A DNA stretch of 64,000 nt from Notolepis coatsorum (taxonomy: Eukaryota > Chordata > Actinopteri > Aulopiformes > Paralepididae), in NCBI GenBank assembly GCA_963971535.1, contig OZ020589.1, forward strand, positions 56,703,842 to 56,767,841, in the 5' to 3' direction. A model generated the notes under the pieces. It searched no databases, was not told where the DNA came from, and was given only the letters and a program-made list of their open reading frames with translations. Positions 52,604 through 62,172 of this stretch are shown piece by piece. Both the position numbers and the translations under genes were made by a program. Numbering within the stretch: position 1 is the stretch's first letter; each line of letters opens with the position of its first letter.

Positions 52604-52641
52604 TTCAAACATGTTTTGGAATGACATATTCCTTCGTCAGT
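52604..52641 (-). ncRNA. Hammerhead-like motif in a retroelement tail
   Basis: The minus strand at 52640-52611 reads CTGACGA, then A-GGAAT, loop ATGTC, ATTCC, then AAAACATGTTTGA. The CUGANGA core is complete and stem II has five pairs. The usual GAAA is AAAA here (G12 changed), which would abolish cleavage. The layout resembles the motif at 20862-20890. It lies in the 3' part of the LINE insert, so either the LINE 3' UTR carries it or a Penelope-like tail is nested there. Confidence 0.35.
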
Positions 52642-52740
52642 GTTATATATCTGATTCTGAAATAATATTGTATGTATATAATTGAAATGTATAACATGTA
52701 AAATATGACTATTTTTGATAATAATAATAAAAAAAAAAAA

Positions 52741-52988
52741 GAGCAGTCGTCTGGTAATCCGGAGGTTCCCGGTTTGATTCTCGCTCCTCCCGGGCAGCGT
52801 GTCGAAGTGTCCTTGAGCAAGACACTTAACCCCATTGCTCCTGAAGAGCAGGTTGGCACCTTGCATGGTTGCCTCCACCGTCGGTGTGTGAATGTGTGAG
52901 TGAATGGGTAAGATGTGAGAAACAAATTGTAAAGTGCTTTGGATAAAAGCGCTATATAAATACAGCCATTTACCATTTACCAAAATAC
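52741..52988 (+). mobile_element. tRNA-derived SINE, 3' part (V-SINE/AFC-like core)
   Basis: It continues the head at 48009: AATCCGGAGGTTCCCGGTTT + GATTC is the box B side. The core GTCCTTGAGCAAGACACTTA + ACCCC is that of V-SINE/AFC-type fish SINEs. The tail AAAGTGCTTTGGATAAAAGC + GCTATATAAAT is of L2-like LINE origin. It ends with a short ATTTACC repeat. Orientation plus. Confidence 0.85.
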
Positions 52989-53633
52989 CTGTAAATCACA
53001 GTATATGGGTACAGGACATAGCTTTTCTTATATTTAATATACATATAAATAAATGCATGACAACACATTCTCAAGATAGATCACTCTGATTAGAAAAGAA
53101 AATCCACAACTAAAGTGTACATAAATAGCCACTATTTTTTATATATACAATAAATATACATGGATTTACAGTTACACAAATGGATGTACGATATAAAATA
53201 CAAACAGTGCTGGAATAGCAAACAATATCATGTATCATCAGCAACTGTTGTTTCCGTCATCTACCCAGTAAAATAAAATAAAATTACGTACTGCATTACT
53301 TTAAAATTTTCATTATAGGGAACTTTGTACTTTCACTCCACTACATTTCAAAGTAAATATTGTACATTTTACTCAACTACATTTATCTGAGCCTCCCCCC
53401 AAAAAAGATTTAGCATACAAGACATGGCATAAATTGATGAAGATTAAGTACTTTAACATTTTAAACCAGCAATCTGAGGGACAGCATAACTGGACCACTT
53501 TAACAACCTTCAGGTCAATATATCGAGGGTTGAATGCACTGAAATACAAGAACACCATATAGAATATGTACTGTACTTTTACTTTTGAAACTTAATACAG
53601 TACATTCAATATCAAATAGTTCTCTACTTTTAC
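52989..53633. repeat. Likely non-coding DNA-transposon sequence rich in TACTTTTACTT
   Basis: GTACTTTCACTCCACTACAT, TACATTTTACTCAACTACAT and CTTTTACTTTTGAAACTTAA words are typical of fish non-autonomous DNA elements, ending CTCTACTTTTACTTAAGTAG. No coding frame. Ends not defined. Confidence 0.45.
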
Positions 53634-54257
53634 TTAAGTAGTAGCTACAGTACCATCTACAGTAGTAGCTACAGTACCAGCTACAGTAGTTCGATTATTG
53701 AATTGATCATAAGTGAATCCAGTGGCATATTTGAAATAGGCTGGTACACGGCTGTGCTGCAAGACCTCTGGTGTTAATCTATTTGGTACTTGATTATGTC
53801 TCAGAACAGTATTTTTACTCGTCAGTGATTCGATTTGTGCTTGTTGATTTCTCAATCGTTCATCTCGCTCCTCTTGTCTACCTTCCATTGGGGGAGCCTG
53901 CTCCACAGGCCGGCACTCCTCATCTGGAGTAAGAGGGGAGGAGAGAGGGGTGATGGATAAGGAGAGAGGGGTGATGGATAAGGGGAGAGGGATGAGGGGG
54001 AGAGGTGAATGAGGAGAGAGGGATGAGGGGGAGAGGTGAATGAGGAGAGAGGGATGAGGGGGAGAGGTGAATGAGGAGAGAGGGATGAGGGGGAGAGGTG
54101 AATTAGGGGAGAAAGAAATGAGAGGAGAGAGGGATACGAGGAGACAAATTACTCCTTGATGTTTCAAATTTTTTCTCTCGCTGCAGCTCCCACTGTTGCA
54201 ATAATTTGGCAAGATACTAAAGAGAAAGAAAATTTCAGATGCCTTCATACAGTCCAC
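53634..54257 (-). pseudogene. Fragment of a transposase-like protein with coiled coil
   Basis: The minus-strand frame has a Ser/Pro/Leu-rich part that is a translated minisatellite (53930-54125), then RQEERDERLRNQQAQIESLT (coiled coil) and NRLTPEVLQHSRVPAYFKYA + TGFTYDQFNN. The last block resembles the (L.P..L......FKYYTG..SY..F) segment that precedes the DDE domain in THAP/Tnp_4-type transposases. The DDE part is not seen. Weak resemblance only. Confidence 0.4.
53930..54125 (+). repeat. ~30-bp G/A-rich minisatellite
   Basis: Units GGGATGAGGGGGAGAGGTGA + ATGAGGAGAGA, about six copies with a variant GGTGATGGATAAGGAGAGAG at the left edge. Confidence 0.95.
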
Positions 54258-54287
54258 ATATTACCCCAAGCCCTTCACTGCTACTGC

Positions 54288-54318
<31 letters not shown>

Positions 54319-54675
54319 TAGATATTCAGTTCATCAATGACATATGACATGATTGTAAAGCTGCACACATTTCATGATGCTCACTTTAGTCCAAAAACAT
54401 AAATCAGACCTCTTTCATTGTCACTCATGTCCTTTCTTGGGTTGACCTGTGTCGTCTCTGTGAGGGCAGTAACATCTCCAGCACACCTCATTCTGTGAAA
54501 AAACTCAAAAAGCTGAGTATTAGCTAAGCATAGACAGATAATAATAATAGTTCATTTATGGAGCATCTTTCATACATAAAATGCAGCTCAAAGTGGATTT
54601 TATTGACAACAAACATAACAACTTTGACAGATCAACATTTGTATTTGCCTTGTCAGGGATAAAACGAAAAGTCCA
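54258..54675. other. (CAA)n tract and unassigned sequence
   Basis: (CAA)n at 54286-54318. AATAATAGTTCATTTATGGAG + CATCTTTCATACATAAAATG at 54542-54585 looks like a LINE 3' UTR remnant. Otherwise nothing recognised. Confidence 0.5.
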
Positions 54676-55768
54676 GGGCCCTCATCAACGTTGCGTACGC
54701 ACAGATATGTGCGTAACCCCTGCGTACAATCATTTCTAAGAAAAGTGTGGGACTTATCAATTTGAACTTGTGCTTGACTTTGTGTGTATATACATGTATA
54801 CGCACAGCTCGGAGCATGCGTAGCTGGCGCCCGGTGGTAGAATATTGAATATTGCACCGCGGAAATAAGATTCCGTGCATTAGTTTCAACAATGACGTGT
54901 TCAACTTCTGTATGAACCGTAATTCATTATAGTTCATTGTAAGATAGCGACAGTGTAATTATAACGGGCTCACGCGCGAACAAAATGTTGGCCTGCCTGC
55001 TTGTTTGGCACGGGGGGCAGACGCAGAACACCCACCTCCAAACGTGATTAAATATTGTTTCAAATAAAAAGCGACATACTATTATTTTGTGTCATGTTTC
55101 CAAATAAGATTGGCCACAACTAAATGCTTTCTACTTCAATTTGTTGGTTAAAATAGATTACCTCGCTCCGTTGAAACTTCACTAATAATAATAATAATAA
55201 TAATTGTGTAGAGATATTCCTAAATTCTTTTATTTTTTTATCTATTTTTTCTACCCATTTTTCTATTTTTCTCCCATCCCAATTTCGTATTATCCAATTC
55301 TACCCTCCCCTGTCTCGAACGTTGTTAGACGTTAGACCTCCCACTGGTCGGCTGAAATGTTGACGAAGCCTTGCATCACGTGTCCCCTCTGGTACACGAG
55401 GAGGCAGCCGTCGCATCTTTTCACCTGCACAGCGCGATCTCTCAGTGGCGAGGAGTAATGCGTGGGAGGCTCACGCTGCCCCCGATACTTCCTGATTCTG
55501 CTGTACAGGCGCACCAACCGACCTGTAGGAGTCGCTGTCCACAACGTCCGATCCCCACCCACCGGCTTTCCCACCCCCTAATACTGTATTAGTATGAACA
55601 ACCAGCCAAGCCGGAAGCAACGCCGAGAGCTGGGCTCGAACCCAGCATCTCCTGTGTTAGTGGCGAGCGCCTTGCCCACTGCGCCACTTAGCCGCCCAGA
55701 AATTCCTAAAGTCCATGTGTAGGACCGAAAATAGAACACTTTCTAGCATTATTGATAAATGAGGGCCC
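54676..55768. mobile_element. GGGCCC-ended DNA transposon containing a SINE
   Basis: Left end GGGCCCTCATCAACGTTGCG, right end TTGATAAATGAGGGCCC; the TIR core GGGCCCTCAT is perfect. The left end equals the reverse complement of bases 1-88. The interior shares blocks with 32066-32105 and 46225-46420. A SINE is inserted at 55225-55701. No transposase frame. Probably PIF/Harbinger-related, but the target duplication is unclear. Confidence 0.65.
55225..55701 (-). mobile_element. tRNA-derived SINE, copy A, with 9-bp target duplication
   Basis: The minus-strand start at about 55698 reads GGCGGCTAAGTGGCGCAGTG + GGCAAGGCGCTCGCC...GATGCTGGGTTCGAGCCCAG, i.e. tRNA-like with box A (TGGCGCAGTGG) and box B (GGTTCGAGCCC). 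An anticodon-loop-like CTAACAC suggests a tRNA-Val ancestor. The body is shared with 33444-33779. The A-rich tail is at 55225-55260. ATTCCTAAA flanks both sides (55216-55224 and 55702-55710). Not a functional tRNA because of the long body and imperfect cloverleaf. Confidence 0.85.
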
Positions 55769-57000
55769 AGGTGTTTCCAGTTTGCAATCCTTCCCAAGTG
55801 TATTTCGGTCTGCTCAATCTGTTTAGTCCTTGTGTTCTGTGTTGTGTTCTGTTCTAAGTATGTGTGTTTCTTGTGAACCTTGTATTTTCTAGTTTCTTTG
55901 TGAATGTTGTATTTCCTAGCCTCCTTGTGTTTGTTCCTGTGTTTTTCAGTTTGCCATTTTTACAATAAACACACCCCGTGTTGGGTGTCCTGCATTTGTA
56001 ACAATTCCATGACAACAATTTAGAAACAAAAAGGTTGTTGTTTTATGTACAGATTTTGACAGTCATTTGACAGTCACCCCCCCCCCTCCCTCCCCCTTCT
56101 CTCTGAGTGCCCGTCTCCTGGCGCTGACTAAGGTGATGGATGCCTCGGGGTCTTGGCCAAGATTGTAGTGACTGCTCTACATGCACCTCCGAGGCCTTGG
56201 ATCAGTTATTCACTGCCGTCTGTCCGTGGTCCTGTCAACTGATTAACAGTATTAACAGACTGTTAACAGATTAACAGTCAACGCGGTTTCATTGCTGGGT
56301 TAAGTACTTCTATTCTATTCACATAATACGCTTACTTCATATATCTACTCCATTCACATATATGTGACCCCGACCAGTGCTATAGCCTACATGTCTATTT
56401 TTTCATTTTCCAGATTTTTCCAGATTGTGAAAGTACAGAATGTAAGCTTTCAAATGATGTGTCATACTTTGAAATCTGAGAATGTTATTATTGTGATGTG
56501 CTAATTTTAAATCTTGTAGCAGTCTTTTTTCCCCAGAGACCTAAGCAGAGAAAACAGCTCTTAAAGATTTGACACCTTTTGCCAGGATTCTGCTGGGCGT
56601 AAACAATACCTCCCAGCCACACCTCTCCCCTGAATAGTATTAACATAATTAAGTGCTGTGACAGCCATGCTGTCATGACAGATCAGATACAAAATCAAAC
56701 ATTTTGTATTGTAGTAGTAATAAAACTACTAGTCTGAATAATGTATATTTCAGTTATTGAATTGAAAACCTTTATTTATTAAATTAAATTATATTGACCT
56801 ATTTGTTTACACAGCTTGTGTTGTGTCCAATCTTTCGCAGCATTATTCATTAGACACATAGGCTACATAGTGTATTCCAATATCTGTTTTATTGATTAAT
56901 GATATATTTTGAAAGAATGCAGGTTATAGCTGTATAAAACAAATGTCTGTCCCATTGTACCAATCAATGTTGTTGTATTGAGCTGTACTGTATTGTACCC
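55769..57000. other. Retroelement 3' end and unassigned sequence
   Basis: 55780-55995 is T/G-rich, with ACAATAAACACACCCCGTGT + TGGGTGTCCTGCATTTGTAACA, an LTR/retroelement end motif seen in fish. 56080-56090 has C-runs. 56100-56230 is slightly GC-rich and unplaced. 56965-57010 (TTGAGCTGTACTGTATTGTA) matches the tail of retroposon family A. No coding frame supported. Confidence 0.4.
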
Positions 57001-57133
57001 ATTCTATGTCGTCATCGGACGTTGCTATGTTTGGGTAAATACTGTAAACAAGCCACTATGGACGGGGGTACAGGGGAATAGATGGTGGTAAAAAACAGTC
57101 TGTAGTGTAGTAGTGAAAGTAGACTGTACACAC

Positions 57134-58802
57134 CTGGAGTTTCTCCACCTGCAACTTCTCTGGCCTTCCCGCGGCTTGCTGTAATTGGTTATTGTTGGAG
57201 TAGCATTGAGAACACAGATCTGTCCTGGGTTTTGTGATCATTATCTGCGGAAGGAGTGCTTTCCACAACCGAAGGAAGGATCTCTGACCAACAACACGAA
57301 ATCCTGAAAAGACAAGTGTTTTTGTTAGATTGGTAGAATAAGAAAAAGTGGGAACCATGTGTGTGTGTGAGAGAGAAAGAAAGGGGTGGTTTTATGACAT
57401 ACCTTCTATATCGCTGTAAAGGCGCCACAGGGCAGCTTTGGTCAGATTGGTTGGCAGTAACTTTGCAGTGAAATCCTTGTGACCAGCATGACGGCCAGGC
57501 AACACAATCGCATGGAGGACAGCAAAGTTGATCAGAAATTTCACAACCCTTTTTACGTCAAAAAGAGACAAAAAACGCTTGTGATTTCTCGGCTGTTTCT
57601 TCCTCTCCCGCGGTGTGAGGCCATCTGTCTTGTAGTGTTTGAAAAGGCTTTTGAGAAGCGCATCGCTGATCCTAAACAAAAATGTTAACAATAGGGAAGA
57701 GAATTAATGAATGAAATACACACATTGTACACACTGTATCTGTATGTCATATATTATGTTATGATGAATTGAAAATGGGGGACCCTGATGTAAACAAGAT
57801 GGAAGTCTTTCTCTGGTCTGCATCCCCTTAACAATTGTATGTATTGAGCTGTACTGTACTGTACCCATTCTGCAATCTGTTAATAAACTTTTCAATCAAT
57901 CAATCAATCACTCTTGTTTACATTCAGGTGTAGTTTTTAAGAATCCCTATCCTAGCGATGTGCATTACAAAATGGCCGCACAAAAACTACATTACCCAGA
58001 ATATCCAAAATGGACGCCCTCGCAGGGTAGAATAGGATTCGACGACTATATCTAGACTTTAACACCTATTTAAACCTATTTAAACCTATTGCTAAACATA
58101 CATATACGTCCAATACAATACATCTACGTCCAATACAATATACAAGCATAAAAACACTTACCCATAAATGAAACAGAACGTTGGACGACAGACGACAACG
58201 TCGTGGAATCTGTACGTTGTCCTTGAAGCCAGGCGTATAGCGTTGACTTTCTTTGTACTTTGCGTCATCTCTGAAACATTTTGGCATGTTCCAATAATGG
58301 ACAACAGACACATGTCCCTTTCTCTTGGTGTCAACGACGCGGTGTCCAATCGGTTTTGGTAAATTAGCTCAACCGACAGTTTTTTTGAACAAGACAGGGC
58401 AGATCGTTCTGAATTTTCCTTTCGGCGCGCCTGGCACTTGCAGTGGAAAGAGTTTATCTTTCCGAGTTCCTCTTCTATTTCGCCCTCCACCGTTAAACCA
58501 GACATCTTTTCAACTGATCGCATGGTCGATTCAGCTGAAAAGCCCAATGCTACAGTTTCAACGCAAAGGTCTCCGTCTTCCTCTGTTTCACCATCGTCGG
58601 CAGGTTCGATTGGATCTGGGACAATTTCATCTGCGTCTTCATCTGCGTCTTCGGTCTCATCGTCGGATAAAAGAGCTGGTGGCGGCTCACCTTCAGTGAT
58701 GACCATGTAGTCCGTGATGTGGTCACTCATCGTCGCCGAGGAGTCTATACTCATTCCATCTCTTCCTCTATTAAGAGCAGCTGATAATTTTTGTGCGGCC
58801 AT
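57134..58802 (-). CDS. Three-exon transposase-like gene (5' part of a larger protein)
   Basis: Exons 58802-58162, 57671-57403 and 57303-57134 (641, 269 and 170 bp) join in phase to 360 codons. Introns of 490 and 99 bp have GTAAGT...TTTAG and GTATGT...TTTTCAG ends; a further donor GTGTGT follows exon 3. The protein starts MAAQKLSAALNRGRDGMSID in good context (GACATGG), has a long acidic stretch (residues about 45-80), a Cys-containing block (HCKCQARR...LSCSKK), then VVVCRPTFCFIYGISDALLK, LLPGRHAGHKDFTAKLLPTN and FLRLWKALLPQIMITKPRTD + LCSQC. These resemble an uncharacterised family of transposon-like proteins in fishes and cnidarians, whose C-terminal half (an RNase-H-like domain as I recall) is not in the window. 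Whether it is domesticated or a transposon copy is open. No stops. Confidence 0.7.
57720..57915 (+). mobile_element. Retroposon family A, copy 3, in intron 1
   Basis: Same sequence as 38930-39156, including GGGGGACCCTGATGTAAACA and the TTTTCAATCAATCAATCAATC tail. It lies entirely in the first intron of the minus-strand three-exon gene, in antisense orientation, leaving the splice sites intact. Confidence 0.8.
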
Positions 58803-59254
58803 GTCGATGTTATCTAAGCAGCAAAAAAGTGTTCTCTGCTACAGGTGCTGTGAATATAAACACCACACCGTGTGGGGGCGTACCTCACATCAACAGCAGC
58901 CTTTCACATGCAAAAATGGGACAGCCCGAGGGAACTGCCCCCACAGCTTCGTGAGAGACGATCAGAGTATGTCTCAAGGAGCCATTTTTAAACACAATTT
59001 AAACACAATTAGAGTTATTATATATGTTCGCTGTTATACTAAATATGTTCTTCAACCCTCGAACTGTAAGTATATATATAAAAAAAAAAAAACGGAAATG
59101 AAAAAAAAAATAAAATAAAAAATTCTTTCTCTTCTCGTGAGGAACCTGGGTCGCCGAGTTGTAGGCGCGCACGCTGGGCGGAGTCACATATGCCTACCAC
59201 TTGTATCTATTGCTATGTCCGCCTACTACAATCTCATGAGCTGTCTAACGCCTG
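58803..59254. other. Upstream region of the three-exon gene
   Basis: It contains the presumed promoter of the minus-strand gene. CACACCGTGTGGGGGCGTAC (58863-58882) is a GC-rich spot. An A-rich stretch (59077-59125) lies further out. No TATA box or transposon end that I can assign. Confidence 0.4.
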
Positions 59255-59545
59255 TCCCGTCTCCCTGTCTCCCTATGACTTGCTGTCCTGGAGTGTTGAC
59301 CGGAGTGTTGGACGTCCCGTGACGAAGGCCGGGAGATTGCGACCCCCTCTGCGTGCCCCCCTGTCTCCGGAGGTCTCGTAGTGGTGACCGGAGTGCCGGA
59401 TGTCCCGCGATGATGTCGGGGAGTTTGCGACCCTCTCTGCGCCACCCCCTATCTCCCTGTCTCCGGCTGTCCCTGAGCAACGACCGGAGTGTTGAATGTC
59501 CCGTGACTAAGACGGGGAGGACGTGACCCTCTTTGCGCCGCCCCT
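59255..59545 (+). repeat. ~100-bp tandem repeat (3 copies)
   Basis: Unit ACCGGAGTGTTGGACGTCCC + GTGACGAAGGCCGGGAGATTGCGACCCCCTCTGCG. Copies start near 59299, 59379 and 59483, of uneven length (80-105 bp) and about 80% similar. GC-rich; frames through it are chance. Confidence 0.9.
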
Positions 59546-59699
59546 GTGCCTCAAATAGATCCGCTATCAACTCTATCTTTAATCTTTCAAAATGTTCAGT
59601 TGCTATCGCTATTAGCTCTATCTTTAATCTTTCAAAATGTACAGTTGCTATTGCATGCACTCATCTGTGTTTCACCACACACATGAGTGCATGCTTACC

Positions 59700-60336
59700 A
59701 ACTGTCCGTCTGCAACACTACTATCACCAACATCTAAGAAGGGAGATCCCCCCTTGAATGGCCCTTCTAAGGTTTCTCTCCTCCACACTGCCAAGCCCAT
59801 GTCCAATGTCCATCCCACTGCCGTTGTGTCCTTGGGCAAGACACTTAACCTACTTGCCTCGTATGAATGTGTATGCATGTGAATGAATGTTGGTGGTGGT
59901 CGGAGGGGCCGTAGGTGATGATTATTCGCCACGCTTCCGTGAGTCTGCCTCAGGGCAGCTCTGGCTGCAATTGTAGCTTACCACCACCGGTATGACTGTG
60001 TATGAACGAATAATGGACTCTGTGAAGCGCTCTGGGTCAGTGAAGAGCGCTATCTAAATCCAAGTCATTATTATTATTACTGCCTGTGGAGCTTTTTCCC
60101 CTATTGTTAGGTTTTTGTGAGTTTTTCCTTACCTTCGCGTGGGGTATGTCTGGGAGTGCTTGCATTCTTTCATTTATTTGCATTCATCTAAAAATGTTTG
60201 GACCTTATGGTGTTCTTGTTCTGTTCTTGACTTATTGTTATGTTTTCTTCTTGACTTGTTTAAAGAAGACCTGTACGGCCCATGGGGACATTAACGTGTG
60301 TTGTCGGGCCCTATAAATAAATTTGATTTGATTTGA
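59700..60336 (+). mobile_element. L2-type LINE 3' UTR interrupted by a SINE
   Basis: GGGAGATCCCCCCTTGAATG + GCCCTTCTAAGGTTTCTCTCCTCC is followed after the SINE by GAGCTTTTTCCCCTATTGTT + AGGTTTTTGTGAGTTTTTCCTTAC and, at the end, GGGCCCTATAAATAAATTTG + ATTTGATTTGA. This is the conserved L2 3' UTR of fishes. No RT is left. A 59530-59650 block (CTATCTTTAATCTTTCAAAATGT, twice) lies upstream. Confidence 0.7.
59780..60072 (+). mobile_element. SINE fragment with V-SINE/AFC-like core
   Basis: GTGTCCTTGGGCAAGACACT + TAACC is the core; the tail GTGAAGCGCTCTGGGTCAGT + GAAGAGCGCTATCTAAATCC ends with (ATT)n. The tRNA-like head is not recognisable, so the copy is 5'-truncated. It differs from the SINE at 52741 in the central part. 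Confidence 0.7.
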
Positions 60337-61570
60337 GAGATTAAAGACACCATTACACAAAATATTGATAACATTTTTAGGTGGGGTTGGCCATTTATTT
60401 TAGAACCATTTTGATAATAGTTGGTGAAATTCTCTTTACATACCAACAGGTAGCAATACATGAAATCCAGTCTTTGTGATTGCACCAGGCCCTGTAATCA
60501 GCCATTCCAAAATCTCAGGGTGGCCTGAATCTTGACAACCAATATGATTTGTTTGCCTGCCAAGTGGTATTCCTGGGGTTGCATCAGTAAACGTACACCA
60601 CCATTGTGTTCTTCGTTGAAAAACACATAACAGCTAAATCACCTGGCGATCAGAGGGCAGAACTATTTTGTATTCAGCTTGAAGATGCTGGTACCTCTGA
60701 GAGTCTGTGGAAAACCAGCGCCTGGCCATTTATGCTGGACATGTTGGCTCACTTATTCCTGGAAACCTGCCTACTCCACCTTTAAAACTGCTACCCAACC
60801 TTTAAAAATGCCTACCCCACCTTTATTTAAGTAAATATACATTTATGGTGAATTTTTTTCTTCACTGCTTTTAACGGTTGAGCGTAACAGGAGGAGGGTT
60901 GAGCAAGTGTGTGAGTTGTAAAGGTCACAAAAGAACTAAACAAGGACAAATTAATGTACTTCCTGCTGGCCTTCGCCGGTCACTTCCTATGTGGTCGTCC
61001 TGTTTGATCGCTGATACCGCTATGCAGCCTGACGGGGGGGGGGGTTCCGGCTGCTTCCACCACGCTTGCCGGGATCTGAGCTCATTCAGGCACAATATGA
61101 CCTTCACTCCCTCCATTTTACAGTAATGAGAGGTCAGCTCAGCACAACTGAGAGGAGGGGGAGGTGATGGGGGGTGGATGGAGGGAGCAGAAAGAGAGAC
61201 GACATGGTGGGCGGTGACTGTATGGGTTGGTTTTTCAGAGATAAAGAAATATTGAATAAAAAAGACAAATCTATTTTATGAATGAGCCACCTACAAGAGC
61301 TATGCAAATTACCTACATAGGTGATCTTAATATGAATGTAAAAGCACGTAAAAAATAAATAAAAAACATGGCATTTGTGAGAATATGAGTCCGTATGCTC
61401 GCAATCTAGATCTTGAGACTGTTTATGGCTTGGTATGACATACTAAATTACATAACGCAGCTGCTTTTCTGAAAGCACAAAATTTGCATGATGTATTATA
61501 ATGAATGCTTAGCCACATATCACAGATTCAGACCGGCTCACATTCCGCAGGCACAATCTCTAGTCTAAGC
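60337..61570. other. Unassigned segment
   Basis: No coding domain. Small features: a tandem TACC.CACCTTT word (60776-60825), a G run (61035-61044) and a purine-rich stretch (61140-61200). I see no element ends. Confidence 0.4.
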
Positions 61571-61670
61571 CAGCGGTTCCCAACCTTTTCAGGGGCATTG
61601 CATACTTCAGCAAGATGCAAAAATTCTTTGCACGCTTACGTACCGATCGTTTGAAAATGTCATGAAGCTT
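61571..61670 (+). mobile_element. hAT-type terminus (CAGCGGTTCCCAACC)
   Basis: CAGCGGTTCCCAACCTTTTC + AGGGGCATTGCATACTTCAG is a typical left end of vertebrate hAT elements. The partner end was not found; only about 100 bp can be assigned. Confidence 0.5.
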
Positions 61671-61850
61671 GTAAGATAAGATAAGATATTCCTTTATTGA
61701 TCCCCTTGGGGAAATTCAGGCATCATAGCAGCATGGGGGGGGGGGGGGGTACAGGTAGTAGAATACATACAGGGCACAGAAGTATAGTACAGTGGAGAAG
61801 TAAAAATAGAATAAAAAGGCAGTGTAAACAATATACAATATAGTTAACTC
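61671..61850 (-). mobile_element. LINE 3' end with (TTATC)n tail
   Basis: Read on the minus strand, CCTGAATTTCCCCAAGGGGA + TCAATAAAGGAATATCTTATCTTATC is the standard 3' terminus of a fish Rex/L2-type LINE. A G run (61735-61750) and about 100 bp of 3' UTR lie inside. Strongly 5'-truncated, no coding. Confidence 0.7.
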
Positions 61851-62172
61851 TGGACATGCGCATTCTCGAAGACACTCTGATGTCACGAGACCGCCGCCAT
61901 CTTGGTATAGGGGGACCATACAGATTTCTACCATCAAATGCATGCGTTGAGGTCCGTTTTTATTACATGTTTTATCACATTCTTGTTCATTTCATAACAT
62001 TTTCATACGATTTGTTTTGAAAATATTGAGGCCAACATGGCATTTCACTATTTCGAAAGCCTTTCTGGTGATTCTAAGGCGAGATATGAGTAAAATAAGC
62101 TCCCCCTGATTGACTTGACATAATGTCCATACACAACACCTGCGGACATGGCCATCTCTCGAATACCCAAAT
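61851..62172. other. Unassigned segment
   Basis: Unique-looking DNA between a LINE tail and a palindrome. AGACCGCCGCCATCTTGGTA at 61890-61909 is reminiscent of transposon ends in fish but has no partner. Confidence 0.35.

Larger units (their letters stand above)
48039..52740 (+). mobile_element. Tx1/L1-clade LINE, mosaic and RT-deleted, with 15-bp target duplication
   Basis: 4.7 kb in a SINE, bounded by a direct repeat of GAGCAGTCGTCTGGT and ending in an A-rich tail (ATAATAATAAAAAAA). Order: 5' leader 48039-48473, ORF1 with zinc knuckles, a short second ORF2-like start, ORF2 endonuclease, then ORF2 C terminus with the RT domain deleted, and a 3' UTR. The knuckles plus the EN and C-terminal motifs indicate Tx1/L1-like LINEs. 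The coding region is purine-rich on the plus strand. Confidence 0.85.

Noticed and set aside
55625-55698. tRNA gene (Val-like) on the minus strand
   Set aside because: A SINE body and A-rich tail follow directly and target duplications flank the whole unit; the cloverleaf is imperfect.
55780-55995. Solo LTR starting TGTTTCCAG and ending TTTGTAACA
   Set aside because: The 5 bases outside each end do not match (CCAGG against ATTCC), so I list it only as a retroelement 3' end.
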